A DNA stretch of 64,000 nucleotides, taken from contig JAYKAV010000112.1 in the NCBI GenBank assembly GCA_035582835.1, forward strand, positions 3,812,391-3,876,390. Direction: 5' to 3'. The stretch is from Phoebastria nigripes. Taxonomy: Eukaryota; Chordata; Aves; Procellariiformes; Diomedeidae. A program made the position numbers and the translations under genes. The notes below the pieces were generated by a model. That model ran no database searches. It was given only the letters and a program-made list of their open reading frames with translations, and had not been told where the DNA came from. Below are positions 1 through 13,011 of the stretch, one piece after another; the stretch's first letter is position 1; each line of letters starts with the position of its first letter.

Positions 1-796
1 AATAATTTTTTAGGATGTGGTAATTTATCATCAAGCATATTTTCATATGATTACAAGTGAATATTTTTACAGCACAACAGAGTCAGAATCTCTTTGATGG
101 TACAGAGCTAGCCTTTTAATTGAATAAGACTGTAAATGAGAGATTCTAAAGATGCAAAATACTTTATCTATACTTGTAACACTTTGCCTCTCATGAATTA
201 CACATATTTTTTCATTTTGGCCCTTGATGTAATGACATTAAAACATTTCTCTTCTGTCACAAGCCAGGTTCAGAAGTCTCATATGACACTGCTACCCATT
301 TAAACAGACCCAGAGGTATATAAAACTCTTACTAACAAAAAAAATTTTAGAATTTTAGTTCACTTCAAAATGTTACTCATCTTTTAAATTTTCACACTGA
401 ACTATAAGCAGCAAGGTTTTTTCTTCTGTTTCTTCCCTTTAGATTTTCACACAGCAACTACAGACTTGTGTATTTAGACACATATAGTATTTTTTGCCCT
501 TGATCAATCCACATATCTTGGTAAAGTCAGGAATATTATTTCTACAAGGAGGAACTGAATATAGACCAGAGTATCACATTAAGTCACATTTTAAGTTAAA
601 AAATCCAAACAAACAAAACCAAAAGCAGCTGGATCCTTTAGTTTTCAGTGCGTCAAAGTCACAAAGCTTTTCCAGATAGCCTGACTGTTATGTGAATATT
701 GAATACTAACCTACTTAGTCTCAGTTAAGACATTTAATGTACAAACAAAGATATAAGGCACCTTCTCAACATAAACCTTCTTAAACAAGTATCTAC
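1..796 (-). other. REV1 intron 6 (partial)
   Basis: AT-rich intronic sequence beginning at the donor GTAGAT after exon 6. I looked for the exon carrying the start of the catalytic domain (HVDMDCFF-type motif) on the minus strand and did not find it, so it lies beyond the window edge. Nothing else recognised. Confidence 0.8.
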
Positions 797-1509
797 CTGT
801 GTCAGTTTTAAGTGCAGACCTGCCTGCTTTCCATTTTTTTAATTTTTCCCTTCCTGGAAAGACACCGCTGTTTTTCCTCTGCAGGCTGTTGACAAACTCT
901 GTCAATTCACACTTCCATGTTGATATATGATGCAGTCTTGAGCGTGAATAAAAGTCAGAAATAAAACTACAATCTGAAGGTTTGGACACAGGTAAGGAAG
1001 CTGCCTTGCTAGGAGTAGGTACAGAAGTGCTTTTTGTGCTTGAAGGCCCCTGAACAGTGGAGTGGTGAGCACCATTTATTTTAGCATTACTGTGCAAAGA
1101 TGAAGATGAGGATGAATTACTCATAGTCCTATGTGGATTCCACGAAAAGTCTGTATTTTTGTTGCTTTGTTGCAACTGCTGCGTTGTGCAGTCTCTAAAG
1201 TCAACCATGCCTTTTTCAGTCTTCCCCTCCTCCTGCACAGGGCCTGGAGAGAACCTATTTGCAACACCGTTGCCGGAGGGCACCAAGCAATCCTGTGTCT
1301 TTAAGGCACTGGTAGAAGTGTGTGTGTGTCCGTTAAAAATGGCAGTGCTGTCTTTGTGAGACTGAATCCCATTTTGTTTCCGTCCGGGAAGGATCTGCTC
1401 CAGCTCCGTAAATCCAAAATCGTCACTTTCTTCTTCCTCTTCCTCATTCCAGCTACTTATTCCATTGGGTGTGATCTCGTTTTCCACCTCACACTTTTTA
1501 ATATGATTT
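797..1509 (-). CDS. REV1: REV1 exon 6: linker between BRCT and polymerase domains, residues 170-407
   Basis: The acceptor CTGTTTCAG|AAATC and donor GACACAG|GTAGAT bound 713 nt, the largest exon here. The translation has the acidic patch SWNEEEEEESDD, then PGRKQNGI, STAIFNGHT, KTQDCLVP, INGAHHSTVQGPSSTKSTS and FYSRSRLHHIS.WKCELTEFVN, each recognisable in vertebrate REV1. It is a long, mostly disordered linker; the last part (RLHHISTWKCELTEF) leads into the catalytic core. The acidic run has six Glu and there is a run of six or more Ser, both likely lineage-specific. The last codon (Gly) is split; the next exon lies outside the window. Confidence 0.97.
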
Positions 1510-3643
1510 CTGAAACAGATATGATTATTTAATACCATATCTTTTATAAAAAAAAGGCACATTTACAGGTCATTTCAAGTACTAGGTATTTATCTTCCTA
1601 ATTGTTATCAGTATATACTTGAGTAGTTTTTACATTCTCAAGACAATTATCTCAAACTCTGAGCCATGTCCTTTCAATGTCACAAAACACTGTATTGCCA
1701 TACAAAAGATTTCACAGATTTGGTGTATTATTAATGCAGCACTACCAGGAGTTTACATGGGAGTGACCAAAATCATGCTCACATTAAAAAAACTATTTCC
1801 AAGGCCTTTAATTTGACCAGCAGTCTCCAATCGAATTACAATAATTATTTATTTGTTAACAGAACTGTACTACCATGGACAGCATGAATGGTGCAGGAAT
1901 ATGCAAACCATCAGGAGTCATCTTTTGATCAAGAGATGTGATTTTCCTTATCTAGTTACAAACAAACAAACAAAGAAAAAAAGAAAGTATACATAGAAAA
2001 CTTCATTTTTTTGAAAATTATTTTAGATTAATGTGTTAGATTTATTTTATCTTCTCTCAAAGAAAAATCTGTTCAAGCTCTATAAATCAAACATATTCTT
2101 AGCTGTTGACAAAAACACAAACTACTTTTGATCTTTTAAGCATATAAAACAAAGTATTCTGCCACAAGTGCACTGGCAATTTACATATACTCTGACAGTG
2201 TAGAGGCAAAGCTTTCATTCAAAAAATTAACTCTGGAACAAACCCTAAGTGGAATTAAAACCAAAGCCTTCAAGAGTTGTGCATACTCTTGATCTGCTGA
2301 AAAAAACCCAACCATCACTCCCAACTCCCAAAGCTAGCAATTTAAGTACATAACAAAAAAGTGGGAAATAATTAGCTATCCAGTATACCAGTGAAACCAG
2401 AAAGCCAATTAACTGTGACAACAATTTGGTTAAGATTATCACAAACACAAATTATATTAAACATAGTATTTTTGAGGAGTTGCATGGTTGAAACTGGTAT
2501 ATCCAGTGGCACATATTTAGTATCAGTGGATAGGACAGGCTTTTAAACTCATGCTTTTCAGACTAAATTGATATTTTTGGAAGTCTGAACATTCTTCTCA
2601 TTTAAAAAACATTAACAATGCAATAATAAGAGGTGATGGTGATTGTATCACTCATTGTTTAAAATACGGGTAAGAAATACTGCTTAGGATATTCATTTTG
2701 TGGCACTGGTTTTATTTTTCCTAAATATATACAAATCCCACTCATGTGGTAAAGTCTCCTCAGCATTATGCAGAACTGCATTTTAAATAAATCAGTGGAC
2801 TGTGGAAAAACATAGATCACCATTACAAATCAGAAAGTATAGTATCTTGTACAGTATCCTTGGCCCTGTCTGAGCAGTAGCGTTGGACCAGATGACCTCC
2901 AGAGGTCTCTTCCAACCTCAACCATTCTATAATTTTATGATTCTTGCCCCTAAACAACATGTGCTTCTGAAAAAGATGCAGGAACCATCTGAAAAAACAT
3001 CTACAGAACAGTCTGTTCAAGTGGAAGGTTTCTTTTCAAATTCCAATTCCTCTGCTAGTTAAGAGGAAGCTGGTGCTTTCTGTTCTATTCCCTTCTCAAG
3101 GTCTTTTAGGAGAATTTTTTATATTGTAATTGGATTTTTCAATCCATCTTCTCTCTCAAGCGTGACTTAAACCTTGGTGTTAGCATACATAAGGTACACT
3201 GTGACTTTTTTTTTTTAAAGAAGCTAAAGAAAGAAGTTAACAACTAGTATGCATTTACATTTGTTCCTAGGCACCTTTAGCAAAAGTAATCAAATCATAC
3301 CAGCTTTTTGTTTTTGAAATAAAGACCTACTTTTCAGTGTCACTAGTAAGAATCCTTTAATGTACGCCTGTTGCTTCCATACAGATATGCTACATCCTAG
3401 GACTCCTAGGTCACGTTATCAAGCAAAGTGTGGTCCAAAGACTAGAGACAAGGCTTGGAGTCAAGGTAACTGGAGTTCTGTCCTCAACTATTTATATAGC
3501 TATACCTTATTTTTAAATTTCAGTGCCTCAGAGCTTCCCTCTCATAAAGCTGAAACGAATTTTAAAAATGCTATACAGTTATAAATGCAAACCCATTATG
3601 GGTGAATGATTAGCATCTGCATTACAAGATCAGAAACACTTAC
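1510..3643 (-). other. REV1 intron 5
   Basis: AT-rich intron between exons 5 and 6. Apart from a short CR1 3' tail at 2855-2948 I see no repeat or reading frame with recognisable homology. Confidence 0.85.
2855..2948 (+). mobile_element. CR1 LINE 3'-end fragment, plus sense
   Basis: Reads TTGGACCAGATGACCTCCAG, then TCTTCCAACCTCAACCATTC and TATAATTTTATGATTC. This is the CR1 3' untranslated tail (TTGGACTAGATGATCT, CTTCCAACCC, then ATTCTATG-type repeats). It is severely 5'-truncated, typical of CR1, and antisense to REV1. Confidence 0.85.
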
Positions 3644-3793
3644 ACCCTGTTGAGATCTTTAGCTATATTGCTTGGACCTGGCATGGCATCTTCAGGTTTG
3701 CATATGCTATTAAAGTTGAGACCTTTTTGAACACTTGACTGCTTGGTGTAAAGCTGATAGGGAATGTGCGAGAGGAGACGTCCAGCTTTAATG
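3644..3793 (-). CDS. REV1: REV1 exon 5: end of BRCT domain and linker, residues 120-169
   Basis: The acceptor GTTTCAG|CATTAAAG and donor ACAGGGT|GTAAGT enclose 150 nt. The product reads SIKAGRLLSHIPYQLYTKQ, then a linker with PGPSNIAKDLNR, matching vertebrate SIKAGRLLSYIPYQLYTKQ and PGPSNIAKQLNNR. The first segment is the final BRCT helix and the strand after it. A second donor-like reading (AACAGG|GTGTAA) exists, but only the one chosen keeps the frame into exon 6 and gives the conserved R-V-N-H-I junction. Confidence 0.95.
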
Positions 3794-6700
3794 CTGAAAC
3801 AAAAAAAAAGGAACAGGTTACTACTTAAGACATTTTAAAAAACCCCCAATCTTCTATGCTAAAAAATACTTCATGTACCGTAAATTACTACTTTGGTCAT
3901 TACCTTTTGCTGTTCTGCTATATGTACTTGCAGTCCCTTCCATAACCCCTTTCCCACTATTAACTGGATTGAACTGAAAAGTAATTTGTGATCTGGTGAC
4001 TGGTACTTCAAAAGATATTTGCACAGTTGTGTTGGTCAGNTGTCTACATCCATTTCTCTTCTCCAATTGACACACACAAAACCCAAGTATTTAATTTCAA
4101 AAACAAAATAAGCAATGCCCAGTCAAAAAAAACTGGTGAGTGGTCCAGGTTATTCTAACTGAACAATGCTGACTGAGCCCTTTAACTTGGAACAATGCAA
4201 ATGCATGCGTTCCAAGCAAATTTGTGTAGAATTTGAAGGAGGTCAGCTAGGATGTGGTTCACTATTAAAGAGGAACTACTTTTTCCATTCCAAAAGGATA
4301 ATTACCCCTTCTCATGAGAAAATTCACTGAAGAAAGCTAGACAGAAGAATAATTTCCAAACAGACCTTCCATAAATATCTACCACAATCATTCCAGTTCT
4401 GTCCTATGTGTTCCACTGTATCTCCCTCTTCTTTCTCTTCTTCCACCGAAACTGCAATTATACTTCAATAACTGCTAAATTCCTTAGGGAAGTCACGGAC
4501 TTTGAAGTGCAATCCTCTCAAAAATACACCACAGCATGATTTCATCTCTCCACCCCAATGCCTGTTGCTGGCAGTAGAGATAACAGCCTTCCCAGCCTAT
4601 ACTTCACCTCTTCTTCATATACAACTCTTCATATTGAACACTGGGTCAGAGATACTGAAACTTCTTACAGAAGAGGAACCTCTCTCATATCAAAGAAGCT
4701 TAATATTAGCGTTCAGTTTTGAAGATACAATAAGATTCAAATTTTTAAAGAGAATTTAGCTCAGTGACAGATACTGTTTTTCTGTTCTTCAACACCTGAA
4801 TGTTTTCTCTTGGAGATGTGCTTTTTACTAACTCAAATCTGTACTACTGTCAAGGGACCTGGACATTGGAACAAAAACCCTTAGGAGCTTTCTTGCTGCA
4901 ATTAGAGAAGAATATACTGGGAGATCACATTTCCCAATTAGATAAATTAAAACTAGTTAGGTATATACAGAGAGACCTGGTAAGGTTTCTATGGGAATGG
5001 GATAGTAAAAACAGCCCTAAAAAATGTATCAATCAAATATTGTTTGATATATGAATATATAGCATTCATAAAGGAATACAATTTACATTAAACATTGCCA
5101 AACAGAGTTTAAAATATACACGGTAGAGTTCCAAAGCTTTCTTGTACAGAAAGTGGCGATGCAGCAACTAAGCTTTTACAATGCCTGGTTAGACTGTTTC
5201 TCATATCACCGCGTGAACCTGGGTGGATAACCACTCAGGTAATATTTTCAAAATCATTACTGCAATTTCAAGATGATAAAAACCCCACATTTATTTAAGA
5301 ACTTGTTCGTGCTAAGATTTTAGCTACTGGAGTAGCTGCATTACTAGATCAATACACAGTTGGTTTGTTTTTTTTTAAACTGTATTGAGATGCAGCAATA
5401 GGAATCCTATTTTAGATGCATCATTCAACATCCTTCCCCATTCCACAGTCTCTGGATCACAGAATTCATAATCACTAAAAAAATTAAGTCGGAAAGGACC
5501 TCTGGAGGTCTCTAGTCCAAACACTGCTCAAAGCAGGGTTATCTTTAAAGTTAGATCAGGTTGCCCAGAGCTGAGTCCACCCAAATTTTGAGTATCTCCA
5601 AGGGCAGAGATTCCACAACCTCTCTAGGCACCTGTTACACTGCTTGCTGTCTCTCACTGTGAAAAATCTTTTCCTTAAGTCAAAATTTTCTTTTGCTGCA
5701 ACTTGCGACCATTGCCTCTTGTCCTCCTGCTGTGCATCCTGAAGAAAAATCTGGCTCCACGCTCTCTGTAACCTCCATATAGGTAACGAAAGACAACAGT
5801 TAGATCCCCTCCTAGTCTTCTCTCCAAGCAGAACAAAACCAGCTTCCTCAGCCTCTTGTCATATATCACGTTCCAGGCCCCTGTTCATGTTGGTGGTTCT
5901 CCTCTGAACTCACTCCAGTTTGTCAGTATCTTTCTTGTACTGAGAAGCCCAAAATCAGACACAGAACTCCAGATGTAGCTTCAGAAGTGCCAAATAGATT
6001 GGAAGAATCACTTCCCTTGACCTGCTGGCTATGGTCTTGCTAATACAACCCAGTATGCTGTTAGCCTTTATCTCCACAAGGGCACAACTGCTGCTCCATG
6101 GTCAACTTGTAGTCCACCAGGACCCTCAAGTCCTTCCCTAGAAGGGTGTGTCCTAGGCAGTGAGTCCCTAGCCTGCCTGGTTGCATGGAATTAATTCTGT
6201 CCCATGTGCAGGACTCTGCATTTGTCTTTGTTGAATTTCATGAAGTTTCTGTCATCCCATTCCTCCAGTTTGTTGAGACTCTCCAAAGGGCAGCCCTGCT
6301 CTCCAGTATATCAACTGTTCCCTTCTATTTGCCGTCATCCACAAACTTGCTGAAGGTACTTTCCACCAATGTCCACATTGTTAATGAAGACATTAAACTG
6401 CATCTGCCCCAGTATCGACCCTTCAGAAATGCCACTTGTAACCATTTGCTAGTTCGACTCTGAACTGTTGACCACTACTGTCTGAGCCAGGCAGTTAAGC
6501 CAGTTCTTCACCAGCTAGCAGCCCACTATCCAATCCGTATCTCCCCAATTTGATTAAAAGAATGCAATGGGGGACCATGTCAAAAGCTCTACTGTAGTCA
6601 AAGCAAATGACATCTACTGCTCTCCTGTCGTCCAGTCATCTCACCACAGAAGACAACCAGGCTGGTCAGGCATGATTTACCACCCTAGATATAGCTTCCA

Positions 6701-9700
6701 GGAAGGTATTTCCATAGCCTTCAGTGACTGATCACAGTGCAATTCCCTGGATCCTTCTTCTTTCCCTTTCTGAAGACAGGCATGATATTTGCCTTTTATC
6801 CAGTCTTCTGGAAAATCTCGTATCAAATAAAAATTGCCACGAATTTTCAAAGATGACATTGTGTGGTGTAGCACTGATACCAGCCAGCTTCTTCAGCTCC
6901 CTTGGATGCATTCTATCTGGTACTGTAGAGTTGTGTATGTCATGTTTCCTTAAGTGAACCATAATTTATGCTTCCTATACCTTTGGTAGCATTTTTTTTC
7001 TCCACACTCTGCCACCAGGCACACAGGCCTTCAAGGCATGAAAGTAGACCTTGTCAGTAAACACTGAAGAAAAGGCAGTATTGAATACCTCAGCTTTTTC
7101 CATATCCTTTGTCATGAGGTTGCCCCACCATTCAACAGCAGGCCTGCTCCACTTGCTTCCGATATAGCTATAAAAGTCACCTCCTTTCCCTTCAATGCTT
7201 TGCTAGTTTCCAAAAAAAGTTACTGTGTTAAAGTAATGTGGCATCTCTTCTGAAAGCTGTACTGTTTTAAGACTGGTAGCTTTTATTTATTCAAATATTT
7301 TGCATTCTGAATCCTCATCAGAAAAAGGAAATGAAGTGCAATGTACCAGACTAATTTTTTGTTTTTCTGGGGAAATTATTTTAAACTATTTTCTTCACAT
7401 TTGTGTAGGATTAACACAGATCTTTAAGAAAAGCATTAACTCAATCTGAAAATCAAAATAAGGAATCCACAAATTCTACTGGTAGCTCGTTTTAGTGGTT
7501 AGTTATCCTCAATTTCTGAAAAGTGATTTTATTATAAATGTCGAAGAATGTTTGTTAAAAGAATATTCAAATTTGAAAGCCAAGCTCTCAGATCACCTTA
7601 ATTTGGCTTCCATTGGACATTGCACAACAACCTTTCCAAGCTACATAATTGTGTCATGTACTTTTCAAATAAAGGAAGAAATATTTAGAAAGGAGGTCTG
7701 CCTGCAAGTCTCTTCCTTCATTTGTTGCAGAAATGGAGAGGTAGCAAAAACACGCAGCAAGGGGAGTGCAGAAAGAATTGACTTTGTCGCTAAAGCAACC
7801 ACACATTACTCTGCAATACTGGATTTTGCAACTACTGTTACCACAGGATCTCTATGTGATGCTAATTAAACCAAAATTCTAGAGCTACTTGCATTTAACA
7901 ACAGGTTTATGAGAGTCTGACTTTAGACCATAGTTCAGAATGTTCACAGTTCAGAATATGCAAAGCTTTTAATGCAGCAATAAACTTCAACATATGCCTT
8001 ACCATCCTTGTATACAAGTAACTCTGTAACTATCTTACATAGTTCACGTGGCATATTCCAAATTATTGACATTTTTGGTGTTTTACCTTAATATCTTTTT
8101 GGTGGCTCTCAAACAAAAAATGAAAATAATAGCCATTGTAATAAGTGCCGTGGTAAATTCATTAATCTTTGGAAAGCACACAGATGCTATAGTGATAAGC
8201 ACCAATAAAAGACAGGAATTAATTATTCATTCCATTATCAGCAAAGAATTTGAGTCACATGCAGTAAGTAACGAACAGGGTTACAGAGACAAGAAGCAAA
8301 AAACAAGACACTAAATTAGCGATTTGCAACCTGAATTCAATCTCCTCTGTGAAGAGAATGTGGCAGGTACCATAGTGAAAAAAGATGGCATGTGATCATG
8401 TAATTAAGGACTGGATCATAATGTGTGCACACAAAGAAATAAATCAAAGCTCCACAGACAAACGACCTTTTCATTTTGCAACCTTGGATGACAAGACTGA
8501 AGATGTAACAATGCTGCTTTACCAGCAATTTGTGACAGTAACATTTTAGGGTTGATTCTTAACCAAGCTAAAAAAACCCAAACCCATTATATTGCACTAA
8601 CATGATGTGCACATGAATATTCAACAAATTTGGAACCTCTACATCCACTGCACTGATTTTCACCAACTGATCTACTGAGGAGAACATCATTTGGTATTCC
8701 ATACACAGAGATGGAGTATTTAACCAATGAGTGTTCTTCAATACTGTTGAGAGGAAGGGAAAAATGAGGGGTTGTTGTGAAATTAGCTTTTATTCCAGAT
8801 TCTGACATGAACCCTGTTCTACTGAGACAGTGAGTTCCCTGTCTCCTTGTGCCCAACCCCATGTATCTGTCTATACTCAGTTCTTCTGACTTATTCTACA
8901 GTACAACCCTCCAGAACCAGGAGATGCAGAACCTGAATACAAGACATCATAAGGTAAATTTTAGGAGATTTCATACATTAGGGTGTAGCAATTCTCTACT
9001 GAATGTATACAAATTGATTTTTCCAACTTGGTTAAAATCATAATGAGCTTTAATGGCATCAGTGAAAACAGCCACATCTTTCAAATAAAAACACACCTAC
9101 CACCAGTTTTCCAAATCCTTAAACTCATGGGTGAGGCCCTAAAACTGTTTAAAAAACGTACCTCAAGTCGTTTTCAAAGTGAGGAACCTATCATTTCTGA
9201 CTAAAATTTTAAAAATTTACCTTAAAGATAACATGATATGAAATAGCTGAATCCACAGGACTGAAAATCAGCAAACTGAAAAAAGGAACTGCAAATAAGA
9301 TTTTACAAGTATGTATGCAGAACAGTTCCTTGCCTGTTTCTGCTGGTTGTCTAGGAAAGAGGCTAGTTAAGAATAGCATGACACTGACAGAATGATTTCC
9401 AGAACGTATTCCTGCCTGTTCTATTTCCCATGGATTCCTCAGATGGAAGAAGATGGATGACAAACCAGATTAACTGCTCTGAGCCTCGCTATCATCTTTT
9501 TCAAGGACCTGAGGACAACTTTAGTTGATCCTATATATTCCAGTGCATGGAGGAACCAAAGAACATAAATTCTTTGTAAAGAAAACTTGTGGGTCTTTTT
9601 TCCATTTTGTTTTTGTTTTGTTACAAAGTCACAACATAGTAAATGTTCAGATGGATTAACTTCAATTTTATGAAAATGCTTTTCAATTGACATTCTTCTT

Positions 9701-10080
9701 TATTTACAGATTAAATGAAACTTACGCAACACACAAGGCAGGAGGTTAAAAAACAACCACCTGGTACTTATTTAAACATACTGAGATGAAGGCCGGTCAA
9801 TTCATTGGATATTAAAGGGAATCAAGAGGATAATGTTCAGTCTCCTGATATGCCTGAGGCTTTCTGAACGTTCTTAGTGAAGTTTCTTAAGGAACAATCA
9901 CTAAGAAGCATATCTTTGATGTAACAGTGGTATTTTTACTCAGCTGTTGCAAGGATAGATTTATTTTAAACTAAACCATAATCTCCAAATGCAACCTTCT
10001 ATAATGCTGTTTTTCCAGATTTTTCTTCCTTTTTTTTTTCCAAAGGGAGAAATCTCCAAAAGCAGTAGACCTAAACTTAC
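3794..10080 (-). other. REV1 intron 4
   Basis: A 6.3-kb intron. It contains a long decayed CR1 copy in REV1 orientation (5455-7210) and one isolated N at 4040. The remainder (3794-5454 and 7211-10080) is AT-rich. Open frames of 60-125 codons occur on both strands there, for example 7495-7869, but none has a recognisable domain and I treat them as chance. Confidence 0.85.
5455..7210 (-). mobile_element. CR1 LINE, long decayed copy (part of ORF2 reverse transcriptase and 3' end), minus sense
   Basis: Read on the minus strand this gives CR1 ORF2 landmarks in order: a stretch corresponding to the GFTKGKSC and FDTVPH regions near 6560-6690, the SKFADDTK-type region near 6340, CRVLH-type region near 6200, then KLVLFCLERRLGGDL and RRTRGNGRKLQQ near 5680-5850, and the 3' tail with the GACCT.GGAGGT and GAATTCATAATC stretch at 5455-5515. 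Many stops and frameshifts break it. It is about 1.75 kb of a full CR1 of about 4.5 kb, so 5'-truncated. It sits in REV1 intron 4 in the sense orientation. Confidence 0.9.
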
Positions 10081-10249
10081 CTTTCCATGATCCACTCTGG
10101 CCGAACTACTTTTTCTCCTTTCAGTTCTTTTATTTTGGCATTTGGAAGATTTGTGGCAATGATGTGAGTTGTTTTTGATCTGGAATAATACACATGGTAT
10201 TGGCCTCCATGCAACATCATTAGCCGTCTTAATTCATCAGCTGAGGGAT
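10081..10249 (-). CDS. REV1: REV1 exon 4: core of BRCT domain, residues 64-119
   Basis: The acceptor TTTTATAG|ATCCC and donor GGAAAG|GTAAGT bound 169 nt. The translation contains DPSADELRRLMMLHGGQ, YYSRSKTTHIIATNLPNAK and RPEWIME, nearly identical to vertebrate REV1. These are the body of the BRCT fold, including the Gly-Gly turn and the Trp of its last helix. In REV1 the BRCT domain helps recruit the protein to replication sites and, in yeast, a Gly change in this domain is the classic rev1-1 lesion. Conservation is far higher than in the surrounding introns. The exon ends with two bases of the Ser codon finished by exon 5. Confidence 0.97.
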
Positions 10250-12049
10250 CTATAAAATTAAAACCAGAAATATTCCTGGTTTGTGTCAGCAAATACAGTA
10301 AGAAAAACAACTTTAATGGAGAAATACGATGCCATGATCAGAAAGAGTGCAAACCACTGTTTTTCTCCTGTAAAACCTTACAAGTTCTTCAAAGAACAAA
10401 TCAGAAAAGCATTTCTGAAGAAATGTAGAAAACTGTGTTTCTGAAGTGACTGATTCAAAATGTAAACATTCTACTTGTTATACAGGATCTTTCCACAACA
10501 TGTATGGGGCTAGGGTGGGGTGGGGAATACTCAAGTAGATTTAATGCTAAACTGCATTAGAAAAACACTTTACATCAACATAACACAAAATTAGATTAAC
10601 TCACTTATCTTTTCACCAGAGTTTGGGAGAGTAGTTTATACCCAGAAGTAATATAAAAGAATTAATATCAAAAGGGTTTAGCAACAGCACAGAACTCCTA
10701 CTATACAATTTCTGATTTACTGAAGCAGTTAACTCACTCTTTCCTTACCGTGTTATTCTTGAATTGTTACAGGGAACAGAGAATACCTTAAAAACTAACA
10801 TCTCTTCTTATCCCCTCAATCATGTTAAAAAGAGTACTTATTTTGCAAGCAGAGGTGGGAAAAAAAAAAAGAAGAAAGTTTTAGCTTTTGGAAAACCTTT
10901 GCAGTGGTGTCACACTGGCACCAAAAGGTTTGGGTCAGCACAAATAGAATGTTTTGAATAGTAAATCTGGCACAAGATACTAAAAAAAAAAAAAAAGTTT
11001 ATCAATACAGAAAGGAAGAAAATTTTTTTAAAGAATACAGTTACAATTCCTTCCAGTGGCCTACTGTCAACTCTCAAAATATTTCTAACACTTGATTATA
11101 CCTCTAACTTGTAACTAAAAACAGCACACATTTTCTCCAAGTGTTATCTTTCCTACTCCAGCCTTTTGGACAACCATCTTGTAGAGCTCTATTTAGGAAC
11201 TAGTACCTTGAAGAATATGCAAATGCTAGATTTTCACTAAAGAAACTCCCTGTATTAAATAACTGATTCAGATGTATTAATAGTTTAACATGTCCACCTT
11301 AACCTTTTTCAGTCCATTTGAGCCCTGTGCTCAAACCAGCACTGCTCCATATCATAGAAGCTGTACGCATCAGTTATGTAATAGTCACAATATTCCTAGC
11401 ATAGGTCCCTGAAAAAGGCTTCTGGGAAGTTTCAAAAGGTTATTAAACTGCTTTACAGAACCTAGGAAAAATATGAACGTAAGTACGGTAGATTAAAAAT
11501 CTTACTCCAGTTAACATGCACTATCAGTCGATCACAGACAATGCATACATATGACTTACCTCTTCTCTTGTTCCTCCTTCCACTATTAATGGGTTCACTG
11601 TCTCAAGCATTACGCCACTCTGAGCAAGAAAACCCCAACATATCCACCCAAACGTAAATTTAATGCATACACTCCAAGTCCAATGCAACCATCAATAGTT
11701 TGGAAAATTAAAAATTTAATATATGTAGGAGTATGGAGGAAGTTAAAAGGTTTCATTTCAAATAATAAGACTGCGGAAAGGTGGAAAAATTTACTCCTAT
11801 TTGTACCAGTGACCATTCACGTAAACGATTTAGTAAAGTAGTATTTATATTCAGAACCTAAATCTGATTTTATATTGAAAACCATAATCATGAAATACAA
11901 AGGAACATAATATACAAAACATATACAGTAATTTTTATGTATTTACTTAGCTGCAAACTCATGTGTTTTACAGTTCTTTACTCCACTTAGAATGGTAAAC
12001 AGACACTAGAACAAAACAGAATAGATTCTTAAAAAAGTAAAAGCTTCAC
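10250..12049 (-). other. REV1 intron 3
   Basis: AT-rich 1.8-kb intron with several A-runs. No repeats, RNA genes or further exons recognised. Confidence 0.85.
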
Positions 12050-12182
12050 CTGTAAAGCCATTGACATAGATGGCAACTCCGCTAAAGATACTTGATGAAT
12101 TTCCATCTCTCTGGTGCTGTATGGCTGAATCTGACCGGAATTGATCCTCCAATTTCTTAACCTTTGCCGACATGTACCCGCC
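12050..12182 (-). CDS. REV1: REV1 exon 3: residues 20-63, start of BRCT domain
   Basis: The acceptor AAACTAG|GGCGGG and donor TTTACAG|GTGAAG enclose 133 nt read in phase from exon 2. The product begins GGYMSAKVKKLEDQFRSD, matching the vertebrate REV1 segment GGYMAAKVQKLEEQFRSD, and runs to the first BRCT strand (IFSGVAIYVNGFT). It ends with one base of a split Asp codon that the next exon completes. Compared with the human segment as I recall it, the region before the BRCT fold reads SAIQHQRDGNSSSIF and differs mainly by substitution. Confidence 0.95.
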
Positions 12183-13011
12183 CTAGTTTTTAAGTTAAAA
12201 CAAAACAAAACAAAAAAACCCCCATGATGCTAGTCTTATTTTCTAACGTTTACAGACAGAAACTGGTCTATTTTAAGACTGGAAAGGTAAGCAGCATTCC
12301 TTCAAATTGATTTTGGTTGACATACAAAAGACATATTCTTTTTCCAAATGCAAAATAGCAAATCCTCCACCCTAAATCCTTATCTACAAGATAACTGCAT
12401 CTTGTTACCAACATGGCAGGATTTGTTTCATACTTCTTTTATCTTATTCTATAAGAAAAAGATTCTATCTATATAAAAATTCTTATAGAATAAAAAGAAA
12501 GAAGAAAAAAGAAATAAGGGAATGATGCAAGTTTGGATGCTAAATCGGAGGCTCATTGCTTAAAGAAACAATGTAGAGAATATTCATTAAGCTCCATGTA
12601 TTTTCAGTTCTTAAATACACATGCGACAGCAGTACTGTAAATATTTATGTAAATTAGGTGCCTCAGTTATTGTTTGTCCAACTATATAGAATGTGGTGGA
12701 GACAACCATAAATAGTTTTAAAATTATTTAGTTTAGTTTTTAAAAGGCGATTTAAAGCTGTTCAAGGGTCTGCACTTATTAGTAATGCAATTTAGTGGAT
12801 TATTGTGAACGAAGACTTCAAAACCTGGTCATTTTAAAAATTTCTTTTGAACTTAATTATGTGTTTTCAAGTGAAGCAAAAGGGTTTAATTTATAGCATA
12901 CCTTTAGCATATATAACAAAACTGTAACCCCTTTTTAACCACAGTGCCATTTACCTCTTAAAAAAAAAACAAACACAAACAAACCAAAAAGTCACTTCGT
13001 TTTGAACATAC
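12183..13011 (-). other. REV1 intron 2
   Basis: AT-rich 0.83-kb intron containing a long imperfect hairpin at 12433-12504 and a CAAAC-rich low-complexity patch near 12970-12990. Nothing else seen. Confidence 0.85.
12433..12504 (-). repeat. Imperfect inverted repeat, 25-bp arms, 22-nt loop
   Basis: The left arm (12433-12457, CTTCTTTTATCTTATTCTAT...) and right arm (12480-12504) pair at 22 of 25 positions, with 13 consecutive pairs next to the loop. The fold is miRNA-precursor sized, but AT-rich. It could be a chance fold, a small transposon relic or a structured intronic RNA. Confidence 0.6.

Noticed and set aside
4800..5054. 84-codon frame rich in Leu/Lys, resembling a helical protein
   Set aside because: No family recognised; isolated, without similar sequence beside it.
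7495..7869. 124-codon plus-strand frame in REV1 intron 4
   Set aside because: No recognisable domain, antisense to REV1, and length is possible by chance.
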